This document shows positions 27,134 to 37,018 of a stretch of DNA of 64,000 bases, piece after piece. The notes under the pieces were generated by a model that was not told the origin of the DNA, searched no databases, and saw nothing but the letters and a program-made list of their open reading frames with translations. Made by a program: the position numbers and the translations under genes. How positions within the stretch are numbered: the first letter of the stretch is position 1; each line of letters starts with the position of its first letter. The DNA is taken from positions 744,001-808,000 of the forward strand of contig CP064953.1 of NCBI GenBank assembly GCA_015679245.1, written 5' to 3'. Origin of the DNA: Actinomycetaceae bacterium zg-1166 (GTDB taxonomy: Bacteria > Actinomycetota > Actinomycetes > Actinomycetales > Actinomycetaceae).

Positions 27134-27937
27134 CTATTTGAGAAAAGAGTGGCTTTCGTCGGGGAAAGAGCGGTTCTTGACGGCCTCACAGTATTCCTTC
27201 GTCGCTTCGCTGAGAGCGTGACCCACCTGCCCAAATTTGCGAACAAAAGAGGGAACCCACTCAGTCATTCCAGCCATATCAGTCCATACGAGTACCTGGC
27301 CATCCGTATCTACTCCGGCACCGATTCCGATGGTGGGGATATGAAGAATGCGGGTAATACGATGAGCTACCTGTGCAGGAACCATTTCTAGAACGATCGC
27401 AACGGCTCCATTTTCCTCTACGGCGGCGGCATCGTCGACTATCTGTGCCTCGCCAGCATTTCCGCGCCCTTGCACACGCGGACCGCCGAGGCTTGATTCG
27501 GACTGTGGTGTGAATCCGACGTGACCCACCACAGGGATTCCTGCCTCGGTAATGGCGCGGATTGTGTGAGCCTGGCGAACCCCTCCTTCCAGCTTGACAG
27601 CATCGGCTCCCGCCTTCCTGAGTCGCACGGCTGAACGCACAGCCGCAGCGGGAGATTCTTCATAGGATCCGAAGGGAAGATCAGCAACGACGAGGGCACG
27701 TGAGGTTCCACGAGCAACCGCTGCGGTAGCAATCTCAAGTTCTTCGAGGGTGACGGGAACGGTGGAGTTGTAGCCGAGTACCGTATTTCCATAAGAATCA
27801 CCCACGAGGAGCATCTCCACGCCAGCTTCGTCAAAAATCCGCGCCGTAAGGGCGTCGTAACTGGTGAGCATCGTAATCGGCTCACGAGCTTCTTTCATGT
27901 GGATAAGGTGATGTACACGCACGCGTTTCGGTTTCAT
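27134..27937 (-). CDS. panB: 3-methyl-2-oxobutanoate hydroxymethyltransferase
   Basis: A 267-residue PanB, the first committed enzyme of pantothenate (CoA precursor) synthesis, which transfers a hydroxymethyl group from methylene-tetrahydrofolate to ketoisovalerate. Family marks are MLTSYDALTARIFDEAGVEMLLVGDS with Mg-binding aspartate, GGPRVQGRG, and the catalytic glutamate in IVLEMVPA. AAGGAGAGAT stands before ATG 27937. No other pantothenate gene is next to it; map follows after a gap with two palindromes. Confidence 0.94.
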   Translation of the reverse strand: MKPKRVRVHHLIHMKEAREPITMLTSYDALTARIFDEAGVEMLLVGDSYGNTVLGYNSTVPVTLEELEIATAAVARGTSRALVVADLPFGSYEESPAAAVRSAVRLRKAGADAVKLEGGVRQAHTIRAITEAGIPVVGHVGFTPQSESSLGGPRVQGRGNAGEAQIVDDAAAVEENGAVAIVLEMVPAQVAHRITRILHIPTIGIGAGVDTDGQVLVWTDMAGMTEWVPSFVRKFGQVGHALSEATKEYCEAVKNRSFPDESHSFLK

Positions 27938-28086
27938 ATCTCTCCTTAGAACGCGACAATTCTACTCGTGCCTAGGGTGTTACGCCCGGATGAGATGCGG
28001 GCACTAAAATGAGCATGTGGGAAAGTGCCTATACAAAGCAACATGGTTGAACCTGGCAACGTCAAAGAAATAGAAGAGGAGGGGAG

Positions 28087-29262
28087 ATGGAACTTGTCGC
28101 AACAATCGGCGCCATGCATGTGGGTGTCGCCGGCGTGGGTATCATCATCCTTCTCGCGCTCATTCTTCTCCTCGTCGCTCTGCGCCCAGAACGCGAATAC
28201 GCAGATCTTCCGCGTGGCGAGTTCCCTCGTGATGGTCAACCTCATCCCACGCGACGCGCCAGTGCGTCAGAGCCTCCTGTGCGTGCCATCCTTCCGGAAA
28301 TGGAGCCAGCTGAAGCAGCTCTCATTATCCGTGAGGCAGATGCGCCCACGATGCTTATTGCCACACTCGTAGATCTTGCTACTCGCGGCTTCCTTCAACT
28401 TGTCGAGTACCGATATATCCCCGGTAGCTCACCGTCGATTATTCTCATCTACCTCAAGCCTGGGGATGAGACATGCAGCAAAAGTGAGCGAGCTTTGCTT
28501 CGCCTGCTCGCTATTCCAGGAGCGGCAGAGAGTCCTGATTTTGCGAGGGCTTACCCTTTCGATGAACGACGATTTCGTTCTGCCCTAGAGGAGGCAGGAA
28601 TACCATTCCTTGGTTACGCCACAGCGCGTGTGGCCGGACTGCGTCCTTCGCTTTCAAGACTCATGGGTGCGATCACAGCGCAGCATTTGGAGAAAGAGCG
28701 CGGATGGCTCCTTTCTTCCAGGCGAACGGTCGCAGCTCTCGGTGCCATAGAGTTTGTTCTCGGCGGAATTGGAATGGTGACTGCGGGTGTCGCGACGCTA
28801 GTAGGAGTCATCTCTTCGTGGTGGATTCTCATTGGCTTTGTTCTAGCTGGGATGGGTACAGCTACGGTATTCCTGGGAGCCGAACGCAGCCCCGACGGCA
28901 GCGTGGCACGCGATCAGGTAGTGGGATTTCGCCGTTATATCGCTGAGGCCCCTGTGGCTATGGGAGCCACCCTGCCTCGCTTTGGTAGCCTCGCAGCCTG
29001 GGCTTTAGCGCTCGATGCTACTGGGGAATGGGAGGCGAGTTTGCGGCGTTTGGCTGGAAGTTCACCTTCGGAGGTTGCGAAAATCTTCCCGTGGTATGTG
29101 CGGGTGAGTGCACCTGTGATAAATGCACACGATGTCACAGACTTTCTGGCGCTCCTCCTAGCCAGGGTTCACGCCACGCCGGAATCTCGAAGCGAGGGAA
29201 GTCGCCTTGTGGCTCTTGAGCCGGAGAGCAACCCTCAGCTTGAACGCTGGTCTTCGTTCTAG
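28087..29262 (+). CDS. DUF2207-like membrane protein, short form
   Basis: A 391-residue membrane protein with one N-terminal transmembrane segment (about residues 15-33) and a hydrophobic pair near residues 215-260. The central part (EMEPAEAALIIREADAPTML followed by ATLVDLATRGFLQL) matches the cytoplasmic, winged-helix-like region of DUF2207 proteins. The usual extracellular beta domain before it is missing, so this is a shortened form. Its function is unknown; DUF2207 proteins are common single-copy membrane proteins in Gram-positive bacteria. GAGGGGAG stands before the ATG. It is divergent from panB. Confidence 0.7.
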   Translation: MELVATIGAMHVGVAGVGIIILLALILLLVALRPEREYADLPRGEFPRDGQPHPTRRASASEPPVRAILPEMEPAEAALIIREADAPTMLIATLVDLATRGFLQLVEYRYIPGSSPSIILIYLKPGDETCSKSERALLRLLAIPGAAESPDFARAYPFDERRFRSALEEAGIPFLGYATARVAGLRPSLSRLMGAITAQHLEKERGWLLSSRRTVAALGAIEFVLGGIGMVTAGVATLVGVISSWWILIGFVLAGMGTATVFLGAERSPDGSVARDQVVGFRRYIAEAPVAMGATLPRFGSLAAWALALDATGEWEASLRRLAGSSPSEVAKIFPWYVRVSAPVINAHDVTDFLALLLARVHATPESRSEGSRLVALEPESNPQLERWSSF

Positions 29263-29563
29263 CGGTGTAGGGGTGACGCCCTTGTCAACGTTTATAATCC
29301 TGGCTACCTTCGAGTTACCGCCCGCCAAGTACCTTCTGAGCCGATAATGTATCGGTATGACAGCACTCATGCGGTGCCGCACATGGCCAGTGGAGATCCC
29401 AGGTGCGAGTGAGCCTGATCCACCTGATCTTCTCCATTTACTGTCTCGAATCTCCTCACGGTCTATGCTTCCGTATCTCTCTCACGATCTGCGCTGCTAT
29501 GCGCTCCTGCCAGCTAGCCGTGACACAATGAGATAAAGCGGCAAAGGCGGCGAGAGGAGCACG
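29263..29563. other. glnA2 leader region
   Basis: No gene is supported. A consensus TATAAT at 29293-29298 could be the -10 of glnA2, with no clear -35. No GlnR or AmtR site was recognised. Confidence 0.4.
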
Positions 29564-30901
29564 ATGGATCGCCAGCAGGAATACGTGTTGCGCAGTATCG
29601 ACGAGAAAAACGTACACTTCATTCGCCTCTGGTTCACCGACATTGTCGGCACCTTGAAGTCTGTGGCGATTGCACCAGCTGAGCTGGAAGAAGCCTTCGA
29701 AGAAGGTATCGGATTTGATGGCTCATCTATCCAAGGTCTCACCCGGGTCTATGAATCGGATATGCTTGCGCGCCCCGACGCTGCCACCTTCCAGCTCCTA
29801 CCGTGGCGCTCCACGGGTGCGCCGGTAGGAAGGATGTTCTGTGATATCACCACGAGGGACGACGAACCTGCGCGTTCCGATCCGCGCTCAATTCTAAAGC
29901 GTGCACTTTCGCGGGCTGCTGAGATGGGGTTGACCTGCTATGTGCATCCTGAAGTGGAGTTTTACCTCTTCCATCCGCAGGTAGACCCGGAAAAAGAACC
30001 TGTGCCCATCGATAAGGGATCGTATTTCGACCACGTTTCGCGCTCAATCGCTCATGATTTTCGCCGAGAAGCGATTGCTAGCCTTGAAGCGATGGGGATT
30101 TCTGTAGAATTTTCTCACCATGAGGATGGGCCGGGTCAAAACGAAATTGACTTGCGATATTCCGATGCGCTGTCGATGGCCGATAACATCATGACACTCA
30201 AGACGGTGATCCGTGAGGTCGCGATTTCCCAGGGTGTTCATGCTTCCTTTATGCCCAAGCCCCTTGTTCGAGCCCAAGGTAATGGTATGCATACACATAT
30301 CTCGCTCTTTGAGGGCGAACGCAATGTGCTCGCTGATCCTGCCGGACAGTATGGGCTATCTGTCACAGGGCGCCACTTTATGGCAGGATTACTGCGCCAT
30401 GCCCGCGAACTCACTGCCGTCACCAACCAACACGTCAATTCTTATAAGCGACTCTGGGGCGGGGATGAAGCCCCCTCCTACGTGTGTTGGGGTCCAGGAA
30501 ATCGTTCGGCTCTTATTCGTCTTCCTGGTTACCGCCCGCATAAGCCACAATCGGCACGTGTGGAATACCGCTCCATCGATTCGTCGGCTAATCCGTACCT
30601 TGCTTTCGCAGTTCTTATTCACGCGGGACTCGAAGGAATCGAAGGGAAGTACGAACTTCCTGAACCAGCCGATACGGATGTGTTCCTCATGAATGATATG
30701 GAGCGAAGCCTTCTGGGAATTGAGGCTCTTCCTGAATCTTTGGGCGAGGCGATCTCGCTTATGAAGAAGTCTGAACTTGTCGCCAAAGCTCTTGGAGAGG
30801 ACTGTTTCGACTATTTCATCCGCGATAAACGCCACGAGTGGCAGGAGTATCAGCGTCAAGTCACTCCCGCCGAGAGACAGCGTTTCTTCACAAATCTCTA
30901 A
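29564..30901 (+). CDS. glnA2: Glutamine synthetase GlnA2-type
   Basis: A 445-residue type I glutamine synthetase of the short GlnA2 class. Active-site blocks are GIGFDGSSIQGL, the metal glutamates in CYVHPEVEFYLF and HHEDGPGQNEIDLRY, the ATP and glutamate segment ASFMPKPL with NGMHTHIS, and [17 protein letters not shown]. GlnA2 enzymes of actinobacteria are not essential and often lack the adenylylation tyrosine region of GlnA1. It ends three bases before glnE, so the two form one transcript. A second, longer synthetase lies at 51646-53070. Confidence 0.93.
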   Translation: MDRQQEYVLRSIDEKNVHFIRLWFTDIVGTLKSVAIAPAELEEAFEEGIGFDGSSIQGLTRVYESDMLARPDAATFQLLPWRSTGAPVGRMFCDITTRDDEPARSDPRSILKRALSRAAEMGLTCYVHPEVEFYLFHPQVDPEKEPVPIDKGSYFDHVSRSIAHDFRREAIASLEAMGISVEFSHHEDGPGQNEIDLRYSDALSMADNIMTLKTVIREVAISQGVHASFMPKPLVRAQGNGMHTHISLFEGERNVLADPAGQYGLSVTGRHFMAGLLRHARELTAVTNQHVNSYKRLWGGDEAPSYVCWGPGNRSALIRLPGYRPHKPQSARVEYRSIDSSANPYLAFAVLIHAGLEGIEGKYELPEPADTDVFLMNDMERSLLGIEALPESLGEAISLMKKSELVAKALGEDCFDYFIRDKRHEWQEYQRQVTPAERQRFFTNL

Positions 30902-30904
30902 ATA

Positions 30905-33900
30905 ATGCGCACCGAATCTCTCACCTCACTCTTGCGGCGAGCTGGTTTTACCGATCCTGAACGCGCCAAAGTCCTAAGCGAAGGAGAACTCGCTTCTCTT
31001 CATGTGGAGAGTTTTGTTTCTGAATTCGCTAGAGTGGCCGACCCAGATCAAGCGCTCCTCGCTCTTGCACGCCTCACCGAGGAAATACGACACACCGGGA
31101 CAATCGAGAATGAGACCAGCTGTGATGCCGATCTTCAGCGCATCCTCGCAGATACCGCGATGCGTTCGCGCCTCCTTGCTCTGCTAGGAATGTCGAGTGC
31201 TCTCGGCGATTTCCTTATTTCCCATACTTCGCTCCTCACCCGCATTCTTCAGGTGAGGAGCATCGCTGGACTTGAGGAAATGAATACCAGCGAAGAGGAA
31301 ACACGTAGTGAAGTTACGAGCGAGATACGCACGGTGGAATATAGCGACGAAGGAGATGTGAGAATCTTCGACACGCAGACGGAAGTCGCCTCTGGCGCAT
31401 GTGAAGCAATCGTCGGTGAGAAGGAAACCGAACGCCGCCTCGCTCTTGAAGCACTGGGAGCTGATCCGAAATCGCCTATGCCGGTGGCACGTCTCACCGG
31501 ACGTGCAGGCGTGGATGCACTGCGTACTCACTACTTCACACGAATTTCTTCGCTCGCAGCATTTGACCTTACTTCAGAGGATCCAAGAGCCGTAATGCCG
31601 GCTGTGGGAAGGGCGATCGCGGGAATCGTCGGTGCAAGTCTCGAAGCTGGACTTGCGCTTGCGCGAGCAGAGATCCCCGAGGCTAGAAAAGTTGGATTCA
31701 CCGTCATAGCTTTAGGGAAAACCGGAGCCGAAGAACTCAACTACATATCGGATGTTGACGTTATTTTCCTCGCTCGTTCCCTTGAACCAGGCCAATGGGC
31801 ACAGCTACCGAAGGCAGAAATGTCGGACACAAAGCTGGGAGAGGAAGCCACAAAGAAGGGGGCAGCAGGCGCACATGTGCAGGAAGACGAGTTGGAATCT
31901 AGCGAACCTCTCTGTGAAGCGCGCATGTTGGAAATTGCCAGTGCTATTGCCACCCATCTCACGCGCACAGTGAGTGCTCCTGCGGGAGAACCTGCCCTGT
32001 GGATGCTTGACGGAGGTCTGCGCCCTGAAGGCAAGGACGGTCCGCTTGTGCGTACTCTTGCCTCGCATGTGGCCTACTACAAACGCTGGGCTCAGAGTTG
32101 GGAATTCCAAGCCCTTCTCAAGGCACGTCCCATTGCTGGAGATATGGAGCTTGGTGAGGCTTACATGAAGGAACTGTGGCCTGAAGTGTGGAGTGCGGCT
32201 GGGCGCACAGGGTTTGTTGAAGAAACACGTGCCATGCGTGCGAGGGTGGAAGCTCACGTTTGCCCACGTGAAGCTGATCGGCAGATCAAACTCGGCAAAG
32301 GAGGATTGCGCGATATTGAATTCTCGATCCAACTTCTCCAACTCGTTCATGGGCGCACCGATGAATCCTTACGCAAAGCGACTACCCTTAACGCCCTGGC
32401 TGCTCTGCGTGAGGGCGGATATGTGGCACGCAAAGATGCTCTCGCCCTCGGCGAGGCATATCGTTTCCTGCGCCTACTCGAACATAGAATCCAGCTTCAG
32501 CGTCTTCGTCGTTCTCACCTTCTGCCCGCCTCTCCGGTTGAACTTCGCCGTGTGGCACGCAGTCTCGGAATCTCAGATATTCGAAGTGGTGAGGAACTCA
32601 ACCGTGCGTGGCAAGAAACGCGCACGCGCGTGCGCGCGCTACACAAGGAACTCTATTATCGTCCACTCCTTCCTGAGGCTGCCAAGCTCTCTCCCGACGA
32701 CATCTCCCTGGGAGAAGAAGCAGCCCGTGAACGTTTAGGTGCAATCGGCTACAAGGATCCGCGTGGAGCTGTAGGGCATATTCGTGCCCTCACAAACGGG
32801 ATCTCGCGCACTGCTGCAATTCAACGACAGCTTCTTCCCGTCATGCTTGGATGGTTTGCTGAAGGAGCTAACCCGGATCAAGGTCTTCTCGAATTCCGAC
32901 TCCTCTCGGAGAAAATGGGGAGGACTTCCTGGTATATGCGTACCTTGCGCGATGGAGGAGCAGTCGCACAGCGTCTGTCGCATATCCTCGCTTCCTCACG
33001 TTTTACCGCTGAGCACATCCGCAATTTACCCGAATCAGTGGTGTGGCTCACCCAGACGAGCGAACTTACACCAGTCCCGCAAGAAAAACTTGAAGCCGAA
33101 CTTGCCTCCCTTCTCGCGCGGCGGGAAGAACCACACGATATCGTCGAGGCTGGGCGCTACCTGCGACGGCGCGAACTCCTTCGCACCTCGATGGCTCAAG
33201 GGCTACGCCTTATCACTCCGGAACAGTCACGCAGAGCCCTCAGTAGTGGAGCTGACGTGGCTCTCAACGCCGCACTCCAGGGAGCAACACGCGCCGTACT
33301 CGGGAAGGATGAAGCTCCCTCACGCTACCTACTCGTTGCAATGGGACGGCTTGGAGGGATGGAGATGGGATACGCCTCAGATGCTGACGTCATCTTCCTC
33401 CACGAGCCACGAGAGGATGCTGATCTAGAACAAGCTGAGCGTATCGCCGTGGCAATCGCCTCACAGGTAGCGAGCTTACTGAGCGAAGCGAACTCGGAAC
33501 TTCCCCTCACAGTCGATTACGCCCTACGCCCTGAGGGTAAACAAGGCGTGTTGGTGCGAAGTCTCAGTTCGTACCAGGAGTACTTCCAACGTTGGGCACA
33601 CATGTGGGAGCGACAGGCACTCCTGCGAGCACGACCTGTGGCTGGAAACCCCGAACTCGCTCAACGCTACCTCACAATGGTGGCTCCTTGGCGCTACCCC
33701 GATAAGGGATTAAATCGAGCTGAACGCCTTGAAATTCTCAGGATGAAAGCTCGCATGGAGCACGAAAGAATCCCTAGAGGGATTGAACCCACCCGACATC
33801 TCAAACTTGGCCCCGGAGGTATCTGTGATGTGGAGTGGACGGCTCAACTACTTCAACTTGAACACGCTGGGGCCTATCCGAAGCTGCGCACCACCTCCAC

Positions 33901-34204
33901 AATTGCTGCACTTAAAGCCGCAGCACAGGAAGGAATCCTGAGCGACGAAGACGAGAAAATTCTGACCGATACGTGGAGGAGAGCTTGCGAATTGCGCGAC
34001 CTTAACCTCTTGGCCACCGGGCGCACACAAGCTGTCAAAGTGGACGTACTTGCTCATAGCCTGGAAGAACTGGCCGCTATCGCTGCACTCGATGGGCGTG
34101 AACCATCGGCTCGTCACGATATCGAAGAAGAATATCTGCGTGCGGCACGGCGCTCGCGACGAGTTGTGGAAAGAGTATTCTTCGGACGCGAACAGGACGA
34201 GTGA
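30905..34204 (+). CDS. glnE: Glutamine synthetase adenylyltransferase/deadenylase
   Basis: A 1099-residue bifunctional enzyme that switches glutamine synthetase off by adding AMP to a tyrosine and on by removing it. Two nucleotidyltransferase domains are visible, each with its metal motif: GKTGAEELNYISDVDVIFLA in the N-terminal deadenylase half, and GRLGGMEMGYASDADVIFLH in the C-terminal adenylylating half. Each is followed by a regulatory helical segment (GKGGLRDIEFSIQLLQL and GPGGICDVEWTAQLLQL). The frame carries an acidic insertion around residues 115-165 and another near 300-340. It starts three bases after the glnA2 stop. The likely main target is GlnA1 at 51646-53070. Confidence 0.95.
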   Translation: MRTESLTSLLRRAGFTDPERAKVLSEGELASLHVESFVSEFARVADPDQALLALARLTEEIRHTGTIENETSCDADLQRILADTAMRSRLLALLGMSSALGDFLISHTSLLTRILQVRSIAGLEEMNTSEEETRSEVTSEIRTVEYSDEGDVRIFDTQTEVASGACEAIVGEKETERRLALEALGADPKSPMPVARLTGRAGVDALRTHYFTRISSLAAFDLTSEDPRAVMPAVGRAIAGIVGASLEAGLALARAEIPEARKVGFTVIALGKTGAEELNYISDVDVIFLARSLEPGQWAQLPKAEMSDTKLGEEATKKGAAGAHVQEDELESSEPLCEARMLEIASAIATHLTRTVSAPAGEPALWMLDGGLRPEGKDGPLVRTLASHVAYYKRWAQSWEFQALLKARPIAGDMELGEAYMKELWPEVWSAAGRTGFVEETRAMRARVEAHVCPREADRQIKLGKGGLRDIEFSIQLLQLVHGRTDESLRKATTLNALAALREGGYVARKDALALGEAYRFLRLLEHRIQLQRLRRSHLLPASPVELRRVARSLGISDIRSGEELNRAWQETRTRVRALHKELYYRPLLPEAAKLSPDDISLGEEAARERLGAIGYKDPRGAVGHIRALTNGISRTAAIQRQLLPVMLGWFAEGANPDQGLLEFRLLSEKMGRTSWYMRTLRDGGAVAQRLSHILASSRFTAEHIRNLPESVVWLTQTSELTPVPQEKLEAELASLLARREEPHDIVEAGRYLRRRELLRTSMAQGLRLITPEQSRRALSSGADVALNAALQGATRAVLGKDEAPSRYLLVAMGRLGGMEMGYASDADVIFLHEPREDADLEQAERIAVAIASQVASLLSEANSELPLTVDYALRPEGKQGVLVRSLSSYQEYFQRWAHMWERQALLRARPVAGNPELAQRYLTMVAPWRYPDKGLNRAERLEILRMKARMEHERIPRGIEPTRHLKLGPGGICDVEWTAQLLQLEHAGAYPKLRTTSTIAALKAAAQEGILSDEDEKILTDTWRRACELRDLNLLATGRTQAVKVDVLAHSLEELAAIAALDGREPSARHDIEEEYLRAARRSRRVVERVFFGREQDE

Positions 34205-34536
34205 GTGGGTGTGCGCTGTTGGGTGAGTAGGTGTGTGCCGTTAGACGAGTGGGTGTGTGCCGCTGAAACAATGAAACCGCTGATTGCGCACAGAGATTAG
34301 GCCACATAGGGATAGGCCACAGGGAAAGCCTGCCCTGAGAGCAGAACAGACAGAAAATGAGCGAGGCAGAAAACCCCGGTAGTTCAGTAGCTCGCCCTTG
34401 GAGAGGGAACGAATATTCATACGAGTGAACTGTTTACGCCTGCGCATCTTCTCGGAATCTCAACCTGTACGGAGTCTTTACCCTGAGGCAGCGTAAGGTG
34501 GATGTAATACCGTGCACTCGCGAGCAAAGGAGCATC
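34203..34536. repeat. Three tandem 22-bp units at the glnE stop, then a non-coding gap
   Basis: Units of the form GAGTGGGTGTGTGCCGTTAGAC stand head to tail at 34203-34224, 34225-34246 and 34247-34268, beginning inside the glnE stop codon. The rest up to 34536 has no supported gene and contains the leader of the phosphatase gene. Confidence 0.8.
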
Positions 34537-35184
34537 ATGCGCATCCACCTCATTCGACACGGCGAGACTGTGAATAACCTGGCGCACGCCATTGATACGG
34601 GTTACCCAGGTGCACATCTCAGCGACTTGGGGCGTGCGCAGGCGGCGAGTCTCGTCGATCGTCTTGCGGGGGAGAACTTCGATGCACTGTATGTTTCGTG
34701 TCTGCGCCGCACACATGAAACTGCTATGCCGTTGGTTGCAGCCACTGGTCTTACTCCGATTCCACGTCATGGTCTACGTGAAATTCAGGCCGGGAGCTGG
34801 GAGATGAAGACGAGCGAGGAAGATTTTGAGGGTTACTTTTCCACCCTCGTGCGGTGGATCCGTGGGGATGTACATTTGCGTCAAGGTGGGGGAACCAGTG
34901 GGCAGGAAGTGCTTGAGCGCTACGATGCCGTGATAAGTGAAATTGAGGAGAGTGGCGCTGAGAATGTAGCTGTGATTTCTCATGGTGCTGTAATCGGTTT
35001 CTGGACTGCTGTGCGTGCGGCGGGTGTGTACGAAACGTCGGTACTGGATAATCACTTGCAGAATACGGGAGTGTGCGTGATCGAAGGGTCACTGTGTAAA
35101 GGGTATCGGGCTGTGTCTTGGATGGGGAAGAAGATAGGTGAGGTATTTGGTAAACCTGACGCTTCCCCTCAGGCGACGCACTAA
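34537..35184 (+). CDS. Histidine phosphatase (phosphoglycerate mutase-like)
   Basis: A 215-residue protein of the histidine phosphatase superfamily. The N-terminal LIRHGETVNN carries the phospho-accepting histidine and arginine, and the second catalytic histidine is in VAVISHGAVIGFW. The segment ALYVSCLRRTHETA supplies the second conserved arginine. The length suits CobC/GpmB-like phosphatases; the substrate is unknown. ATG 34537 follows AAAGGAGCATC; the frame extends 13 codons upstream without a site. It is convergent with the ABC cassette. Confidence 0.85.
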   Translation: MRIHLIRHGETVNNLAHAIDTGYPGAHLSDLGRAQAASLVDRLAGENFDALYVSCLRRTHETAMPLVAATGLTPIPRHGLREIQAGSWEMKTSEEDFEGYFSTLVRWIRGDVHLRQGGGTSGQEVLERYDAVISEIEESGAENVAVISHGAVIGFWTAVRAAGVYETSVLDNHLQNTGVCVIEGSLCKGYRAVSWMGKKIGEVFGKPDASPQATH

Positions 35185-35243
35185 CTCGTGAGCCAATAGC
35201 GAATAGTTATATATCTTTTGCCTGGGGAAAGGTGTGGCGTCGG

Positions 35244-35855
35244 CTATAGCTGAGCCTCATGCTGTCGAGAAAAGGGGAGTGCACTGTGTTCGTATGAAAA
35301 GAATCGAGAGAGAGCCAGTGTCAGAAGGAGAAGTACAAGAACTACTATGCGCAGGTGTGGTGAGGAGCCAGGAAGAGTGAGTGCCCACGACTTAGCGCTA
35401 CCATAGCCGTCGGTTCCCAGAAGCCACACAATAATGGCAATGCAGAAAGGTGGCAGCCAAGACAAGGTAGGAAAGATATTGAGAAAGAGTGCGGTGAGAA
35501 GTGTGTAGAAAGCAAAAGTGTAGCTCACATCGAGGAATGAGGGACTCCCACAGGAGGCTACGCTGCAACAAGCGAGGCTGCAGAGAGAAGAGAAGAGCAG
35601 ATCCTCAACGAAGTGCCGAAAGGCGTAGGGATCGTAGCTTCTTGGGGTGACGTGCCGTCGCGAATGAATAATGATGAGTGGAAGAGAAACGAAACTGAGG
35701 AGGAGCGGCCAAAGGCGGCTGTATGCTCCCAAACGGCCAGGTACAGGATGGAGGTCGCTAGGGAGTAGTGCGATGCAGAGGCCAAGCAGGAGAAGAAATG
35801 CGGCAGATAGTGTATATCCCCTCATTCGCCACAGGCTTAGAACGTGGGAGTGCAT
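35244..35855 (-). CDS. Integral membrane protein of the secreted-protein/ABC cassette
   Basis: A 203-residue protein with five to six predicted membrane helices. Three short loops contain clustered cysteine and serine (CSLACCSVASCGS). No family was recognised. ATG 35855 is chosen because it overlaps the upstream permease end (stop at 35837) by 19 bp; the frame itself extends to 35945. The position and overlap suggest a further subunit of the same ABC complex or an immunity-type membrane protein. It ends the cassette. Confidence 0.65.
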   Translation of the reverse strand: MHSHVLSLWRMRGYTLSAAFLLLLGLCIALLPSDLHPVPGRLGAYSRLWPLLLSFVSLPLIIIHSRRHVTPRSYDPYAFRHFVEDLLFSSLCSLACCSVASCGSPSFLDVSYTFAFYTLLTALFLNIFPTLSWLPPFCIAIIVWLLGTDGYGSAKSWALTLPGSSPHLRIVVLVLLLLTLALSRFFSYEHSALPFSRQHEAQL

Positions 35856-37018
35856 GATCTGAGTGCCTCGTAGGACTGTTGTATGAGAGTGCGGCTCTGG
35901 TCTGTTTCTGATTCGAGAAGAGCCTGGGGAACTGAATCTCTCCACTCATCTTTGACAGAACGATTTCCAGTTGCGTAGATAAGTATTGTAAATTCTCTAT
36001 CCAACATAGTCGTATCACAGTTGGGAGATGGATACATGTCGATAACTGTTTGGTTCAAGAGTTCAGGATTCTTCACAGCGAGCCACACATCCAGATAAAG
36101 GGTATTCTCATCAAATCTTCCTTTTTTCTGTGTAAATGTGTGTGGCGTAGGTAGTGAAGCAGTATCAAAAACTTTAAGTGTGGCTTCATAGTTATCCATT
36201 ATCGTGGAAAGCATTTTACGATAACCAAGACCAACACAATATGTTCGGTGTGATGGAGATGTCTGGCAGTAGAGATCTTCAGCAATATAGATTGAATTTC
36301 GGAGTGAAATTCGTGAGCTTGCACATACAAGTGTACATATGAGTAAGAGTAAAATTAGACGCCACCGAGGTTGTGTTGATCCATCGAACCATACTGCAAG
36401 GGTTATGCAACTAATGAAAATAATCTCTTGAAGGAAATAGTAGGAAAGGTGGGGTGCTAATCCAACAAGTGATGATGTCGCTCCTCCTGTATTTACGAGG
36501 ATTGAAAGATCGCTATTGTAAAGATATGTAGTGAGGAAGAAGATTGAGAAACCGACAACCGGCGCTATCCAATAGTGCGTATAAGTTTGTCCTAGAAGAA
36601 ATCCAATAAGCGTATTGAGATAAATAAAAGTGAGTGTAGATATTGGTGGAAGTACGAGTCGGAGATCTGGAATGCCGGGCATCGAAGTTATTAACGTGAT
36701 GAGGAGAACTGCTATAAGGCCAAGAATCCAGATAGCCATAATGGGAAAGAATAGTGTGAAGCTCTCTTGAAGAGCAGCAGTGTATCGACGTTGACGAAGA
36801 ATAAAGATGTGAGGCGATTTGCGGCGGAAATTCACAGCCCATCCGCAAGAAATGGCTGCAGCTATTGGGCCAATAATGACATTGGAGAAACAATATACTT
36901 CAATAGTAGCGGCCCATTCATAGCGCCAGAAAAAGGAGCGCAGTGTGATGTGTGGGACGAGTAAGACTGCCGTTGCAAGTACTCCTATAAGCCACGGGCG
37001 CGCCCAGAGAGCCTTCAT
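35837..37018 (-). CDS. ABC-type permease with large extracytoplasmic C-terminal domain
   Basis: A 393-residue membrane protein with about seven helices in residues 1-250, then a 140-residue polar C-terminal domain after the last helix (LILLLLICTLVCASS). The polar part has four spaced cysteines (YCQTSPSHRTYC, SPNCDTT and SCTPTF) and is probably outside the cell. It overlaps the ATPase gene by 4 bp, which marks it as the partner permease, although it does not look like FtsX, ABC-2 or bacteriocin-type DUF1430 permeases. It resembles no family I can name. The gene is visibly AT-richer than the flanking genes, a sign of transfer. Confidence 0.7.
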   Translation of the reverse strand: MKALWARPWLIGVLATAVLLVPHITLRSFFWRYEWAATIEVYCFSNVIIGPIAAAISCGWAVNFRRKSPHIFILRQRRYTAALQESFTLFFPIMAIWILGLIAVLLITLITSMPGIPDLRLVLPPISTLTFIYLNTLIGFLLGQTYTHYWIAPVVGFSIFFLTTYLYNSDLSILVNTGGATSSLVGLAPHLSYYFLQEIIFISCITLAVWFDGSTQPRWRLILLLLICTLVCASSRISLRNSIYIAEDLYCQTSPSHRTYCVGLGYRKMLSTIMDNYEATLKVFDTASLPTPHTFTQKKGRFDENTLYLDVWLAVKNPELLNQTVIDMYPSPNCDTTMLDREFTILIYATGNRSVKDEWRDSVPQALLESETDQSRTLIQQSYEALRSCTPTF

